Numbered from the stretch's first letter, positions 35,908 through 45,780 are shown. The stretch is DNA of 64,000 nt from Arthrobacter sp. PM3 (GCF_003352915.1 NZ_CP022314.1:3342930-3406929), one strand, 5' to 3'. Made by a program: numbers and translations. The notes: a model not told the origin generated them from the sequence alone.

Positions 35908-35928
35908 GCGGCGCCCCAATGGCGCCGC
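35908..35928 (+). terminator. hairpin after the riboswitch (expression platform candidate)
   Basis: GCGGCGCC-CCAAT-GGCGCCGC, a perfect 8-bp stem 12 bases after P1, followed by the moderately T-rich ATGATTGTGCTGTCGT. It may act as the FMN-controlled attenuator. Confidence 0.5.
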
Positions 35929-35991
35929 ATGATTGTGCTGTCGTATACCCCCGGAGCCATCGCGGTTCTAGAGGGAAGGAACGACACACAC

Positions 35992-36135
35992 ATGAACCTT
36001 CTGCGATGGCTCTTCGAAGCACAGATCCCGGTCGCCGGGTCTGTCCTGATTCTTCGCGAAGTGCTTGAAAACTTCTTTGGGCTGGCCTCCCGGCTGCTCG
36101 CTGAGCCGGTCGGTGGCCTGGCGGTGGGCGCATGA
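35992..36135 (+). pseudogene. truncated PnuC/RibM-like riboflavin transporter ORF
   Basis: A 47-residue frame between the FMN riboswitch and ribD. Residues about 1-33 read like the N-terminus of PnuC-type transporters (FEAQIPVAGSVLILREVL, then FFGLAS; compare the LREIIGN-FGL pattern of corynebacterial PnuX/RibM), then the similarity stops, where a full protein would continue for about 180-200 residues. It keeps a GGAAGGA site, an intact start and an ATGA overlap with ribD. PnuX/RibM under an FMN riboswitch is a known riboflavin importer arrangement. I read it as an in-frame deletion remnant kept for translational coupling; a small functional leader peptide is the alternative. Confidence 0.6.
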
Positions 36136-37310
36136 GCGCCGGTCACCTGGCCGCACCGTCCGCTTCCGGCGGGTCCGACGCCGGCACGCCCGTCAGCGCC
36201 GACCAGTTCAGCGCAGCGGAACGGACGGCCATGCAGTCCGCCCTCTCCGCCGCCGCGCAGGGTCCGCGCGGCGCCAACCCGCTCGTGGGCGCCGTCATCC
36301 TTGGGACCGATGGGACAGCCCTCGCCACCGGATACCACCGCGGTGCCGGAACCGCCCACGCCGAAGCCGATGCGATCACCCGGGCCCTGGCGGCCGGGGT
36401 GGACCTCCGCGGCACGGCGATGGTGGTGACCCTGGAACCGTGCAACCACTGCGGACGCACCGGCCCCTGTGCCAGGGCAATCATCGACGCCGGCATCACC
36501 GACGTCGTCTACGCCGTCGATGACCCCCACGATCCCGCCGCCGGCGGCGCGGGGACGCTGCGCGCGGCCGGCGTGCGCGTCCGGTCCGGACTGGCGGCGG
36601 AGGCCGCCCTGGACCTGAACCGGGACTGGTTCGACGCCGTCGACGCCAAACGTCCGTTCGTCACCTTGCACATCGCCCAGACCCTCGACAGCCGGATCGC
36701 CGCGGCTGACGGCACCAGCCAGTGGATCTCCAGCCCGGAGTCCCTGGCCGACAACCACGCCCTGCGCGGCCGGATCGACGCCATCCTGGTGGGCACCCAG
36801 ACGGTGCTGGTGGACAATCCGCGGCTCACCGCACGGAACGCCGCCGGTGAGTCCGCAGGCAAGCAGCCGCTGCGTGCCGTGATGGGGCACCGCGGCATTC
36901 CTGAGGACGCCGCGATCCACGGCGAGGACGGCAATGTTCTGCACCTGGCCACCCGTGATCCCCGCGAAGCCCTCGATCAGCTCTTCGACAGCGGTGTCCG
37001 GCACCTCATGGTGGAAGGCGGGTCGCGGATCCTCAGCGCCTTCCTGGCCGCCGGCCTCGTGGACGAGCTGATCGTCTACCTCGCCCCGACACTGCTCGGC
37101 TCCGGCACCGCGGCCCTGGAAGACCTTGGCATCACCACCCTGGCAGATGCCCAGCAGTGGGAATGGGACCCGGCATCCGGGGGCGCCGTGCAGGTCCTCG
37201 GCCGCGACCTCCGGCTGCACCTCCGCCCGGCCCGCCCGGCCGGCACCACGACTTCATCCGATCCAACCCCGCACCGCACCGTTGCGGAGACCGCCGCAGG
37301 AGGCAATTGA
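36132..37310 (+). CDS. ribD: bifunctional pyrimidine deaminase / reductase of riboflavin synthesis
   Basis: 392 residues. The N-terminal deaminase domain has the zinc site HAEADAI and PCNHCGRTGPC; the C-terminal reductase domain has VTLHIAQTLDSRIA and HLMVEGGSRILSAFL. A ~30-residue Ala/Ser-rich N-terminal extension precedes the domain. The ATG overlaps the stop of the truncated transporter ORF; its own stop overlaps ribE (TGATG). Confidence 0.95.
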   Translation: MSAGHLAAPSASGGSDAGTPVSADQFSAAERTAMQSALSAAAQGPRGANPLVGAVILGTDGTALATGYHRGAGTAHAEADAITRALAAGVDLRGTAMVVTLEPCNHCGRTGPCARAIIDAGITDVVYAVDDPHDPAAGGAGTLRAAGVRVRSGLAAEAALDLNRDWFDAVDAKRPFVTLHIAQTLDSRIAAADGTSQWISSPESLADNHALRGRIDAILVGTQTVLVDNPRLTARNAAGESAGKQPLRAVMGHRGIPEDAAIHGEDGNVLHLATRDPREALDQLFDSGVRHLMVEGGSRILSAFLAAGLVDELIVYLAPTLLGSGTAALEDLGITTLADAQQWEWDPASGGAVQVLGRDLRLHLRPARPAGTTTSSDPTPHRTVAETAAGGN

Positions 37311-37948
37311 TGTTTACCGGAATTATCGCCGAACAGGGGAAAGTGCTGTCCGTTGAGCGCAACGGCGACATCAGCGCCACCGTCCGGCTCCACGCGCCCG
37401 GCACCACGGACGGGCTGGCCCTGGGCGGGTCCATCGCCGTCAACGGCGTCTGCCTGACCGCCACCGAGATCGACGGCAAGGACTTCAGCGTCGACGTCAT
37501 GGGCGAGACCCTCAACCGCAGCACCATCGGCGAGCTCGCCGCGGGCGACCCCGTCAACCTGGAGCGCTGCGTGCCCGCCGGCGGCCGGCTGGACGGCCAC
37601 GTCGTCCAGGGTCACGTCGACGGCGTCGGCCGGCTCCTGGAACGTGAGGGGCTCGGCAACTGGGACCGGCTGCGCTTCGGCGTGCCGGCCGGGCTGGCCC
37701 GGTACATCGCCGAAAAGGGCTCCATCGCCGTCGACGGCGTGTCCCTCACCGTCACCGCCGTGAGCCCGGCCAACGATCCCGCGCCCTGGTTCGAAGTCGG
37801 GCTGATCCCCACCACGCTGGCCGAAACCGGCCTGGGCGGCAAGGAGATCGGCGGCCGCGTCAACCTCGAGGTCGACGTGCTCGCGAAGTACACCGAGCGC
37901 CTGCTGGCCTTCTCCGCAGCCGCCACCACGAACGGAGCAGCGAAATGA
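37310..37948 (+). CDS. ribE: riboflavin synthase, alpha subunit
   Basis: Dismutates two 6,7-dimethyl-8-ribityllumazine to riboflavin. 212 residues with two homologous lumazine-binding barrels: [12 protein letters not shown]...[12 protein letters not shown] and [12 protein letters not shown]...[11 protein letters not shown]. The ATG shares a base with the ribD stop; the longer frame from 37157 is a shadow. Confidence 0.96.
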   Translation: MFTGIIAEQGKVLSVERNGDISATVRLHAPGTTDGLALGGSIAVNGVCLTATEIDGKDFSVDVMGETLNRSTIGELAAGDPVNLERCVPAGGRLDGHVVQGHVDGVGRLLEREGLGNWDRLRFGVPAGLARYIAEKGSIAVDGVSLTVTAVSPANDPAPWFEVGLIPTTLAETGLGGKEIGGRVNLEVDVLAKYTERLLAFSAAATTNGAAK

Positions 37949-38658
37949 GCCGCGTCACCGACCACGCCGGACACAACCTGGCCGAGAAGCTCCGCACCGC
38001 GCCGGCGTCTACGGCACGCACGGGCCTGGACCCGATCCAGGACGCCGTCAGCGCCATGGCAGCCGGCCGCCCCGTGCTGGTCGTGGACAACGAGGACCGC
38101 GAAAACGAAGGCGACATTATTTTCGCCGCCCAACACGCGACCCCGGCCCTGATGGGCTGGACCGTCCGGTACAGTTCCGGGGTGATCTGCGTGCCGCTCG
38201 ACGCCGACCGGGCCGACGCCCTGGCACTGCCGCAGATGGTGGCGGTCAATGAGGACGCCAAGGGCACCGCCTACACTGTCTCCTGCGATGCCGCCGTCGG
38301 TGTCAGCACCGGCATTTCCGCCACGGACCGCGCCCTGACGGCCCGGATCCTCGCCGACCCGGAAAGCCGGCCCGGCGCATTGACCCGCCCCGGGCATGTT
38401 TTTCCGCTCCGCGCCGTTAAGGGGGGAGTGCGGGAACGTCCCGGCCACACCGAGGCGGCCGTGGACCTGTGCCGGCTCGCCGGGCTGGAGCCCGTCGGAG
38501 TGATTGCAGAGCTTGTGTATGACAACGGAGAGATGATGCGACTGGACGGACTGCGTGACTTCGCCGCCGAGCACGGCTGCCCCCTGATTTCGATTGCGGA
38601 TCTGGTGGCCCACCTCGAGGCAGGGCACCAGGGCGGCCACGTAGCGGATCCCGTCTGA
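37945..38658 (+). CDS. ribB: 3,4-dihydroxy-2-butanone-4-phosphate synthase
   Basis: Converts ribulose 5-phosphate to the four-carbon riboflavin precursor. 237 residues. [29 protein letters not shown] and [10 protein letters not shown] with [11 protein letters not shown] are diagnostic. ATG overlaps ribE by 4 bases. In many actinobacteria this domain is fused to GTP cyclohydrolase II; here it ends with its own stop 13 bases before ribA. Confidence 0.95.
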   Translation: MSRVTDHAGHNLAEKLRTAPASTARTGLDPIQDAVSAMAAGRPVLVVDNEDRENEGDIIFAAQHATPALMGWTVRYSSGVICVPLDADRADALALPQMVAVNEDAKGTAYTVSCDAAVGVSTGISATDRALTARILADPESRPGALTRPGHVFPLRAVKGGVRERPGHTEAAVDLCRLAGLEPVGVIAELVYDNGEMMRLDGLRDFAAEHGCPLISIADLVAHLEAGHQGGHVADPV

Positions 38659-38671
38659 TCGAGGAGGAACA

Positions 38672-39367
38672 ATGACGACTTCTAAGGCAAGCGAAGAGAC
38701 GGCCATGACCCGTACGCCGCATCCGGTCAGCGCAGGGCCGATCGTCCAGCTGCCCACGGCCTTCGGCGACTTCGTGGCGCAGGCCTGGACCGACCTGGCG
38801 ACCGGTGCCGAGCACCTGGCGGTCAGCTCTCCCGTGCCGCCGGCCGACGGCAAGGCACCGCTGGTGCGGCTGCATTCCGAGTGCCTCACCGGCGATGTGT
38901 TCGGCTCCTACCGCTGCGACTGCGGCGAGCAGTTGGCCTATGCCCTCGAGCTGATCAACGAACTCGGCGGCACGCTGCTGTACCTCCGGGGCCAGGAAGG
39001 CCGAGGCATCGGACTGGCCAACAAGATGAAGGCCTACGCCCTGCAGGAAGCGGGCTTTGACACCGTGGAAGCCAACGAGCAGCTCGGACTGCCCGTCGAC
39101 GCGCGCTGCTACAAGGCCGCCGCCCAGATCCTGGCCGAGATGGGACTGCACGAGATCCGTCTCCTGAGCAACAACCCGGACAAGCAGGACCGGCTTGCCC
39201 AGGCGGGCGTCAAGGTGGTCGAGATGGTCCCCACCGAGGTGCCCTCGAGGGAACAGAACATCCGCTACCTGCAGACGAAGAAGGACCGGATGGACCACCG
39301 CCTGGTCCTGGACGTCGAGCCCGCGCCCGCCGCCGGGCAGGGCGGCTTCGAACACGAACAAGACTGA
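38672..39367 (+). CDS. ribA: GTP cyclohydrolase II
   Basis: First committed step from GTP. 231 residues; stands alone rather than as the C-half of RibBA. Zinc cysteines in HSECLTGDVFGSYRCDCG, then RGQEGRGIGLANKMKAYAL and LLSNNPDKQ. GAGGAGGAACA directly before ATG 38672 fixes the start; ATG 38705 lacks a site. The last ~20 residues are Ala/Pro-rich. Confidence 0.95.
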   Translation: MTTSKASEETAMTRTPHPVSAGPIVQLPTAFGDFVAQAWTDLATGAEHLAVSSPVPPADGKAPLVRLHSECLTGDVFGSYRCDCGEQLAYALELINELGGTLLYLRGQEGRGIGLANKMKAYALQEAGFDTVEANEQLGLPVDARCYKAAAQILAEMGLHEIRLLSNNPDKQDRLAQAGVKVVEMVPTEVPSREQNIRYLQTKKDRMDHRLVLDVEPAPAAGQGGFEHEQD

Positions 39368-39433
39368 CCCGGCGGCCTCCCCGGCGGGCCGGCCCACTAA
39401 ACAAACACCCAGACCAACAGCAAGGAACACTCC

Positions 39434-39919
39434 ATGAGCGGCCACGGCGCCCCCCAGATCGACCTCAGCACCTTCAACCCGGAGGAAACCTCCCAGCTCA
39501 AGCTGGCCATCGTGGCCGCGAGCTGGCACACCCAGATCATGGACGGCCTCCTCGACGGTGCCCTGCGCGCCGCGAAGGACGCAGGCATCAGCGAGCCGAC
39601 CGTCCTGCGGGTGCCGGGCACGTTCGAGCTCCCCGTCGCGGCGGCCCGGCTGGCACCGCACTTCGACGCGGTCGCGGCGCTCGGCGTCGTCATCCGGGGC
39701 GGCACGCCGCACTTCGAATACGTCTGCGAGGCGGCCACCGTGGGCCTGACCGAGGTCAGCGTCCGCACCGGCGTCCCCGTCGGCTTCGGCGTGCTGACCT
39801 GCGACACCGAACAGCAGGGGATCGACCGGGCCGGGCTGCCCGGCTCCACCGAGGACAAAGGGCACGAGGCAGTCACCGCCGCCCTGGCCACGGCAGTGAC
39901 CCTCAAGCAGTTCGGCTGA
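39434..39919 (+). CDS. ribH: 6,7-dimethyl-8-ribityllumazine synthase
   Basis: Penultimate step; forms icosahedral or pentameric shells. 161 residues. [50 protein letters not shown] (catalytic His) and [14 protein letters not shown] are family motifs. ATG after CAAGGAACA; 66 bases after ribA; last gene of the operon, followed by a terminator. Confidence 0.96.
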   Translation: MSGHGAPQIDLSTFNPEETSQLKLAIVAASWHTQIMDGLLDGALRAAKDAGISEPTVLRVPGTFELPVAAARLAPHFDAVAALGVVIRGGTPHFEYVCEAATVGLTEVSVRTGVPVGFGVLTCDTEQQGIDRAGLPGSTEDKGHEAVTAALATAVTLKQFG

Positions 39920-39941
39920 ACCGCCCGACGACTACGAACGA

Positions 39942-39988
39942 CGGCCCTGCAGGGCCGCCCGCACCCGCCGGGCGCCCCTGCAGGGGCG
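39942..39988 (+). terminator. terminator of the rib operon
   Basis: A ~19-bp imperfect stem around CACCCGC. Each arm is itself a self-complementary 16-mer (CGGCCCTGCAGGGCCG and CGCCCCTGCAGGGGCG), so two small hairpins are an alternative fold. T-tract weak (GTTCC). Confidence 0.65.
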
Positions 39989-40068
39989 TTCCGCTGTGTT
40001 CTTATGCAATGCCTCACATCCCGTTCGTCATGCAACGGCCCGGCAGGCGTTCGGCCGCCGGGAGCAAG

Positions 40069-40074
40069 TAGGCT
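40069..40074 (+). promoter_or_regulatory. -10-like element TAGGCT before hisE
   Basis: TAGGCT ends 6 bases before the GTG start of hisE. The intervening TGGGGC could also serve as a very close ribosome binding site, so leaderless status is not settled. Confidence 0.35.
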
Positions 40075-40080
40075 TGGGGC

Positions 40081-40344
40081 GTGAAGAATTTCGAGTCGCT
40101 GTTCGCAGAACTGAGTGAAAAGGCAGCCGTCCGCCCGGAAGGCTCCCGCACCGTCGCCGAACTGGATTCCGGAGTCCATGGCATCGGCAAGAAGGTCGTG
40201 GAGGAAGCAGCCGAGGTATGGATGGCTGCCGAGTATGAATCCGATGAAGCCGCCGCTGAGGAAATTTCCCAACTGCTGTACCACCTGCAGGTTCTGATGC
40301 TCGCCAAAGGACTCACCCTGGAAGACGTCTACAAGCATCTGTAG
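40081..40344 (+). CDS. hisE: phosphoribosyl-ATP pyrophosphatase
   Basis: Second step of histidine synthesis. 87 residues, the MazG-like helical fold: [20 protein letters not shown] carries the metal-binding Glu cluster (EEAAE), then [19 protein letters not shown] start. hisG follows after 110 bases, same direction. Confidence 0.95.
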   Translation: MKNFESLFAELSEKAAVRPEGSRTVAELDSGVHGIGKKVVEEAAEVWMAAEYESDEAAAEEISQLLYHLQVLMLAKGLTLEDVYKHL

Positions 40345-40454
40345 CCGCGCCCGCACCGGACACCGCCAGGAGGCAGGACCTCTCCGGCGGACCCCGTGCA
40401 CCGCGTGGCCGATGCGCCCAACAGACCCTTCCACACCCAAGAGAGATTTCTCCC

Positions 40455-41297
40455 ATGCTTAGAGTTGCCGTCCCGAACAAGGGATCCCTGTCCGAAGCCG
40501 CCTCGGCCATCCTCGCCGAGGCCGGCTACCGCCAGCGCCGCGACACCCGCGAACTGGTCATGGTGGACCCGGACAACGATATTGAGTTCTTCTTCCTGCG
40601 CCCCCGTGACATCGCCGTGTACGTCGGACAGGGAACGCTCGACGTCGGCATCACCGGCCGTGACCTCCTGCTCGACGCAGAGGTCGAGGCCGAGGAACTG
40701 CTGCCGCTGGGCTTCGCCGCTTCCACGTTCCGCTTCGCCGGACCGGTGGGCGACTTCACCACCATCGCCCAGCTTGAAGGCAAACGCCTCGCCACCAGCT
40801 ACGACGGCCTGCTGCGCGGCTACCTGGCCGAACGCGGCATCAACGCCAAAGTCGTCCGCCTCGACGGCGCGGTGGAATCCTCCGTGCGCCTCGGCGTCGC
40901 GGACGCGATTGCCGACGTCGTCGAGACCGGCACCACGCTCAAGGCCGCCGGCATGGAAATCTTCGGCGAGCCGATCCTGCACTCCGAATCGGTACTGATC
41001 GGCCGCAAGGGCGAACAGAACCCGGCCACCGACGTCCTCATCCGCCGCCTCCAGGGCGTCCTGGTGGCCCGGCAGTACGTGATGATGGACTACGACATCC
41101 GCAAGGAACTCGTGGAGCAGGCCGCATCGCTGACCCCGGGGCTGGAATCGCCCACCGTGTCGCCGCTGCGCGATTCGGACTGGGTAGCCGTCCGCTCGAT
41201 GGTGCCCAAGCGGGAAACCAACCGGATCATGGACGAACTCTACGACCTCGGCGCCCGCGCCATCCTGGTCAGCAGCATCCACGCCTGCCGCATCTAG
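40455..41297 (+). CDS. hisG: ATP phosphoribosyltransferase (long form)
   Basis: Commits ATP and PRPP to histidine. 280 residues with the C-terminal ACT-like regulatory domain, so the long, histidine-inhibited form that does not need His[10 protein letters not shown] at the N-terminus, [12 protein letters not shown], and the PRPP-site region [19 protein letters not shown] are present. ATG 40455 after GAGAG. Confidence 0.96.
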   Translation: MLRVAVPNKGSLSEAASAILAEAGYRQRRDTRELVMVDPDNDIEFFFLRPRDIAVYVGQGTLDVGITGRDLLLDAEVEAEELLPLGFAASTFRFAGPVGDFTTIAQLEGKRLATSYDGLLRGYLAERGINAKVVRLDGAVESSVRLGVADAIADVVETGTTLKAAGMEIFGEPILHSESVLIGRKGEQNPATDVLIRRLQGVLVARQYVMMDYDIRKELVEQAASLTPGLESPTVSPLRDSDWVAVRSMVPKRETNRIMDELYDLGARAILVSSIHACRI

Positions 41298-41339
41298 GCT
41301 CCCGCCTGCCGAATCCCTCCGCAATCTTCAGGAGAAGTC

Positions 41340-42116
41340 ATGACTGTTGCCGTGCGCGTAATCCCGTGCCTGGACGTCGATGCCGGCCGCGTGGTCAAGG
41401 GCATCAATTTTGAGGGGCTCCGCGACGCCGGGGACCCGGTGGAACTGGCGCACCGCTACGACAACAGCGGCGCCGACGAGCTGACGTTCCTCGACGTCAC
41501 CGCGTCCTCCGGCAACCGGGAGACCACGTTCGACGTCGTCCGCCGCACCGCCGAGGAAGTCTTCATCCCGCTGACCGTGGGCGGCGGCGTGCGCGGCGTG
41601 GCCGAGGTGGACAAGCTCCTGCGCTGCGGCGCGGACAAAGCCGCCATCAACACCGCAGCCGTGGCCCGGCCGGATGTGATCGACGAGATCACCCGGCACT
41701 TCGGTTCCCAGGTGCTGGTGCTCTCGCTCGACGCCCGCCGCACCCGCCCGGGTTCGCAGCCCACGCCCTCCGGCTTCGAAGTGACCACCCACGGCGGACG
41801 CCAGGGGACGGGCATCGATGCCATCGCCTGGGCCAAGGAGGCGGCCGACCGCGGCGTCGGCGAAATCCTGCTCAACTCGATCGACGCCGACGGCACCAAG
41901 GACGGCTTTGACCTGGAACTGATCCGGCTCGCCCGGGCCGGGGTCAAGGTTCCGCTCATCGCCTCCGGCGGCGCCGGCAAGCCCGAGCACTTCCCGCCGG
42001 CCGTGGCGGCAGGCGCCGACGCCGTCCTGGCGGCGTCGGTCTTCCATTTCGGCCCGCTCGACATGATCGCCCAGGTCAAGGCCGCGATCCGGCAGGCAGG
42101 CTTCGAGGTCCGCTGA
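41340..42116 (+). CDS. hisF: imidazole glycerol phosphate synthase, cyclase subunit
   Basis: 258 residues, TIM barrel. [16 protein letters not shown] with the first catalytic Asp, LTVGGGVR, and [15 protein letters not shown] with the second. [13 protein letters not shown] forms a phosphate loop. It needs the glutaminase HisH, not in this window. AGGAG 6 bases before ATG. Confidence 0.97.
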   Translation: MTVAVRVIPCLDVDAGRVVKGINFEGLRDAGDPVELAHRYDNSGADELTFLDVTASSGNRETTFDVVRRTAEEVFIPLTVGGGVRGVAEVDKLLRCGADKAAINTAAVARPDVIDEITRHFGSQVLVLSLDARRTRPGSQPTPSGFEVTTHGGRQGTGIDAIAWAKEAADRGVGEILLNSIDADGTKDGFDLELIRLARAGVKVPLIASGGAGKPEHFPPAVAAGADAVLAASVFHFGPLDMIAQVKAAIRQAGFEVR

Positions 42117-42145
42117 TAGGAATTCTGTAAACGAGCGGGTGGGGA

Positions 42146-42790
42146 TTAGAGGCCGACCTCGGCCGACTGCAGGAGCGCGACGGCGTCCGGCTGGCCTTCG
42201 AAGGTGACGAGGGCGTGGCGGGTGCGGCCGTGGGCGTGCATGAGCAGTTCCCCGGGCTCGCCGATGATGGCCACGGAGACGGGGGCGCGCTTGGCCACGT
42301 GCCGCGGCCCCGAGGGGCTCACGAGCACAATGCCAAGGTCCACGCCGCGGTACAGGATGGCGGCCCGCTTGACGAGTTCGTCCCACAGCGCATCTGAGTA
42401 GGCCTCGTCGAGGGCCCGCGGAGCCCAGCGGTCGACGGCGCGGCGCACGTCCTCCGTGTGCACAAAGTACTCGATCAGGTTGGAGCTCTCGTCCAGGGCC
42501 TTGATCCGCAGCGGCGACAGCGCCGGCGGGCCGGCGCGGAACGCGTTGACCAGCTTGGCGTAGTCCTCGGGGGTCTTCAGCGTGCCGGCGAGCTCGGCCG
42601 TGGCCTGGTCCGAGGCCTTTGAAAAGCGCTTAATCAGCAGGCCAAGCCCGACGCCGACTTTCCGCTCACGCAGGTACAGGTGCGCGGCGAGGTCGCGGGT
42701 GAGCCACCCGGTGCAGAGCGTGGCAGCATCAGGACCGGCCGCCAGCAGGGTTTCGGCCAGGACTTCTCGGGACGGTTCGACGAAATGCAT
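42146..42790 (-). CDS. TIGR03085 family protein (maleylpyruvate isomerase/DinB-like metal-binding fold)
   Basis: 214 residues from ATG 42790 (a frame from 42829 exists, but [15 protein letters not shown] is the family N-terminus). The helical N-terminal domain has the [18 protein letters not shown] pattern with His, then [16 protein letters not shown], which together form the metal site in related mycothiol-dependent proteins. Function unknown. It is antiparallel inside the his gene set, between hisF and hisI. Confidence 0.85.
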   Translation of the reverse strand: MHFVEPSREVLAETLLAAGPDAATLCTGWLTRDLAAHLYLRERKVGVGLGLLIKRFSKASDQATAELAGTLKTPEDYAKLVNAFRAGPPALSPLRIKALDESSNLIEYFVHTEDVRRAVDRWAPRALDEAYSDALWDELVKRAAILYRGVDLGIVLVSPSGPRHVAKRAPVSVAIIGEPGELLMHAHGRTRHALVTFEGQPDAVALLQSAEVGL

Positions 42791-42866
42791 CACTTGTGAA
42801 ACTAGCACGAGACTGCCGCAGGTGGGCACAGGAATCGCCGCCGCGATTCTGGCTGCCCGGAGGCAC

Positions 42867-42872
42867 TAGACT
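42867..42872 (+). promoter_or_regulatory. -10-like element TAGACT before hisI
   Basis: TAGACT ends 7 bases before ATG 42880 with no ribosome binding site between; candidate leaderless start. Confidence 0.45.
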
Positions 42873-42879
42873 TGACCTG

Positions 42880-43320
42880 ATGTCTGAGCAGCCCGCCCCC
42901 GCCACCAGCCCCGCCAACGCCGCGCCCGGCAACACCGTGTCCGGCGAAACACAGCCGACGGCGGGACCCCTCCCGGCCGGTCTGGCAGCGGCCCTGAAGC
43001 GCGACAGCGCCGGACTCGTGGCCGCCATTGTCCAGCAGTTCGACACGCACGAGGTGCTGATGCTGGGCTGGATGGACGACGAGGCGCTGCACCGCACCAT
43101 GACGACCGGCCGGGTGACCTTCTATTCGCGGTCCCGCCAGGAGTACTGGCGCAAGGGAGACACCTCCGGGCACGTCCAATGGGTCAAGTCCCTCGCCATG
43201 GACTGCGACGGCGATGCCCTGCTGGTCCGGGTGGACCAAGTCGGCGCAGCGTGCCACACGGGAACCCGGACCTGCTTCGACGGCCGCGAGCTCGACGCCG
43301 TCGTCGGCCACGGAGGCTAG
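42880..43320 (+). CDS. hisI: phosphoribosyl-AMP cyclohydrolase
   Basis: Third step of histidine synthesis; zinc enzyme. 146 residues, with a Pro/Ala-rich N-terminal extension of ~32 residues. [31 protein letters not shown] and [14 protein letters not shown] followed by [10 protein letters not shown] (metal ligands) are diagnostic. Leads into trpE 128 bases downstream; hisI next to trpE is a common actinobacterial arrangement. Confidence 0.95.
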   Translation: MSEQPAPATSPANAAPGNTVSGETQPTAGPLPAGLAAALKRDSAGLVAAIVQQFDTHEVLMLGWMDDEALHRTMTTGRVTFYSRSRQEYWRKGDTSGHVQWVKSLAMDCDGDALLVRVDQVGAACHTGTRTCFDGRELDAVVGHGG

Positions 43321-43448
43321 GCGCCCCCGGCCCGGGGCACCGGCACGGACCCCCGGCAACCCCACGCTTCACGAACCGGACCGCCGGCAGGATCCCGAAA
43401 ACCGGATCCGCCGCGGGCCACACTAAAGAACAGGCGGAAAGCACAGCC

Positions 43449-45050
43449 ATGCAGGACCTTGGAATCATCAGCCCCGGCCTCGAAGAGTTCCGCGAACTCG
43501 CGGGCCACAGCCGCGTCATCCCCGTCCGGCTCAAGGTGCTGGCTGACGCCGAAACCCCGATCGGCCTCTACCGCAAGCTCGCCCAGGGCCAGCCCGGTAC
43601 CTTCCTCATGGAATCGGCGGCCGTGGGCGGATCCTGGTCCCGCTACTCCTTCATCGGCTCCCGGTCCCGGGCCACCCTGACCACCAAGGACGGGCAGGCG
43701 CACTGGCTCGGCGAGCCCCCCGTCGGCGTGCCCCTGGCAGGCAACCCGGTGGACGCCATCCGCGACACCGTCGCCGCGCTGCGCACCGAGCGCTTCGAGG
43801 GCCTGCCGCCGTTCACCTCCGGGCTGGTCGGGTTCCTGGGCTGGGAAACCGTCCGGCACTGGGAGAAGCTGACCAGTCCTCCGGAGGATGACCTCGAACT
43901 GCCGGAGATGGCCCTGAACCTCGTCACGGACATGGCGGTCCACGACAACATGGACGGCACCGTCCTGTTGATCGCCAACGCCATCAACTTCGACAACAGC
44001 TCCGAACGCGTCGACGAGGCCTGGCACGACGCCGTCGCCCGCGTGAAGGCGCTGCTGGAGAAGATCAGCAGCCCCGTCAAGCAGCCCGTGTCCGTACTCG
44101 AGACCGCGGCGCTCGATTTCGCCTCCAGCGTGCAGGAACGCTGGGACGAGTCCGAATACCTGGCCGCCCTGGACCGCGGCAAGGAAGCGATCGTGGACGG
44201 CGAAGTCTTCCAGGTGGTGATTTCCCGCCGCTTCGAAATGGAATGCGGCGCCGACCCGCTGGACGTCTACCGGGTCCTGCGAAACACGAACCCGAGCCCG
44301 TACATGTACCTGTTCAGCTTCGAGGACGCCGCCGGCCGCGAGTACACGATCGTCGGTTCGTCCCCGGAGGCCCTGGTGACCGTCACCGGGGATGAAGTCA
44401 TCACCCACCCCATCGCCGGATCCCGGCCGCGTGGCAAGACTGTGGAGGCGGACAAGGCCCTGGCCGAGGAACTGCTGGCTGATGAGAAGGAACGCGCTGA
44501 GCACCTCATGCTGGTGGACCTGTCCCGCAATGACCTCTCCAAGGTCTGCGTCGCAGGCTCCGTCGATGTCACGCAGTTCATGGAAGTTGAACGCTTCAGC
44601 CACATCATGCACCTCGTCTCCACCGTGGTCGGCACGCTGGCCCCGGAGGCGAGGGCCTATGACGTGCTGAAGGCCACCTTCCCGGCCGGCACCCTCTCCG
44701 GGGCCCCGAAGCCGCGGGCCCTGCGCCTGTTGGACGAGCTCGAACCGCACCGCCGCGGCATTTACGGCGGCGTGGTGGGGTACCTGGACTTCGCCGGCGA
44801 CATGGACATGGCGATCGCGATCCGCTCGGCCCTGCTCCGCGAAGGCCGCGCCTACGTCCAGGCCGGCGGCGGGATCGTGGCCGATTCCGTCAATCCCACC
44901 GAGGCCCTGGAAACCGTCAACAAGGCCGCCGCCCCGCTCCGCGCCGTCCACACCGCCGGCTCGCTGCACAACATCACCCCCGACGCAGTGACCGACACAG
45001 TCACCGACGCAGCCAACACGTCAGCGCCCGACGCCGGGACGGACCGCTGA
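43449..45050 (+). CDS. trpE: anthranilate synthase component I
   Basis: Chorismate to anthranilate. 533 residues from ATG 43449. The tryptophan-inhibition site region is near the N-terminus (FLMESAAVGGSWSRYSFIG); the catalytic half has DGEVFQVVISRRFEME, HPIAGSRPRGKT, LMLVDLSRNDLSKV and FPAGTLSGAPKPRAL. The 128-base leader shows no Trp-rich leader peptide, T-box or attenuator. trpG and trpD are not in the window. The last ~20 residues are Asp/Thr/Ala-rich. Confidence 0.96.
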   Translation: MQDLGIISPGLEEFRELAGHSRVIPVRLKVLADAETPIGLYRKLAQGQPGTFLMESAAVGGSWSRYSFIGSRSRATLTTKDGQAHWLGEPPVGVPLAGNPVDAIRDTVAALRTERFEGLPPFTSGLVGFLGWETVRHWEKLTSPPEDDLELPEMALNLVTDMAVHDNMDGTVLLIANAINFDNSSERVDEAWHDAVARVKALLEKISSPVKQPVSVLETAALDFASSVQERWDESEYLAALDRGKEAIVDGEVFQVVISRRFEMECGADPLDVYRVLRNTNPSPYMYLFSFEDAAGREYTIVGSSPEALVTVTGDEVITHPIAGSRPRGKTVEADKALAEELLADEKERAEHLMLVDLSRNDLSKVCVAGSVDVTQFMEVERFSHIMHLVSTVVGTLAPEARAYDVLKATFPAGTLSGAPKPRALRLLDELEPHRRGIYGGVVGYLDFAGDMDMAIAIRSALLREGRAYVQAGGGIVADSVNPTEALETVNKAAAPLRAVHTAGSLHNITPDAVTDTVTDAANTSAPDAGTDR

Positions 45051-45679
45051 TGGGGGAGCCGGACGCCGTCGTCAAAAGCACCAGCCCCAAGGTTCCGCGC
45101 TGGGCGCGGAAATCCACCGTTGTCCTGGTGATCGCCGCCCTGGCCCTGGCCGTATTCGGGACCACCACCCAGACCTGGCTCACCGTGCACCTGGATCCCA
45201 CCCAGCTCGGCGCGGCCGTGGCAACCCAGAACGGGCTGCAGGTCCAGGGCAGCAAGGCGGCGACCGCGGTCTCGGCCCTGGCCCTGGTGGCCCTCGCCGG
45301 CGGCCTCGCGGCGGCGATCGCCGGCCGGGTGGCCCGCTGGGTCATCACGGTGATCATCCTTTTGGCAGCTGCCGGAGTCGTCACTGCGGCGGCCATCGTC
45401 CTCGCAGACCCCTTGGCCGCGGCCCAAGGCTCGATCGCCGCCGCCACCGGCATCAGCGGCAGCAGCGTCCAGGTGGACGTCACGGTGTTCCCCGTCCTCG
45501 CCGTCATCGCCGGCTCCCTGCTGGGGATCTGTGCGCTGGCGATCGTGCCGGCCGGCCGCTACTGGAAGAGCCGCACCAAATATGACACGGCGGCCGCCGG
45601 AGTGGCGGCTCCGCAGGCCGGCCCCGCGGACGAGATCGACAGCTGGGACCGCTTGTCCCGCGGTGACGACCCCACTTAA
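45050..45679 (+). CDS. Trp biosynthesis-associated membrane protein (TIGR02234)
   Basis: 209 residues; ATG shares a base with the trpE stop (TGATG). Four hydrophobic segments: VVLVIAALALAVFGTTTQTW, AVSALALVALAGGLAAAIAG, WVITVIILLAAAGVVTAAAI, FPVLAVIAGSLLGICALAI. The family is defined by its place in actinobacterial trp operons; no biochemical role is known. Confidence 0.88.
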   Translation: MGEPDAVVKSTSPKVPRWARKSTVVLVIAALALAVFGTTTQTWLTVHLDPTQLGAAVATQNGLQVQGSKAATAVSALALVALAGGLAAAIAGRVARWVITVIILLAAAGVVTAAAIVLADPLAAAQGSIAAATGISGSSVQVDVTVFPVLAVIAGSLLGICALAIVPAGRYWKSRTKYDTAAAGVAAPQAGPADEIDSWDRLSRGDDPT

Positions 45680-45780
45680 GCCCCTGACCCGGTGCGGCGG
45701 GCAGGGCGGCCCGCAACACGGCCAATACCACCGCCAAAAAATGGCAGAATGTAAGCAGTATTTATCCTGAGGAGATTCCA

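Noticed and set aside
35881..36135. 84-codon ORF starting inside the FMN riboswitch
   Set aside because: Its first 37 codons lie in riboswitch RNA structure; only the inner ATG at 35992 has a ribosome binding site and transporter-like sequence.
43321..43448. Possible trp attenuator or T-box before trpE
   Set aside because: No Trp-codon-rich leader peptide, T-box sequence or terminator/antiterminator pair could be found.
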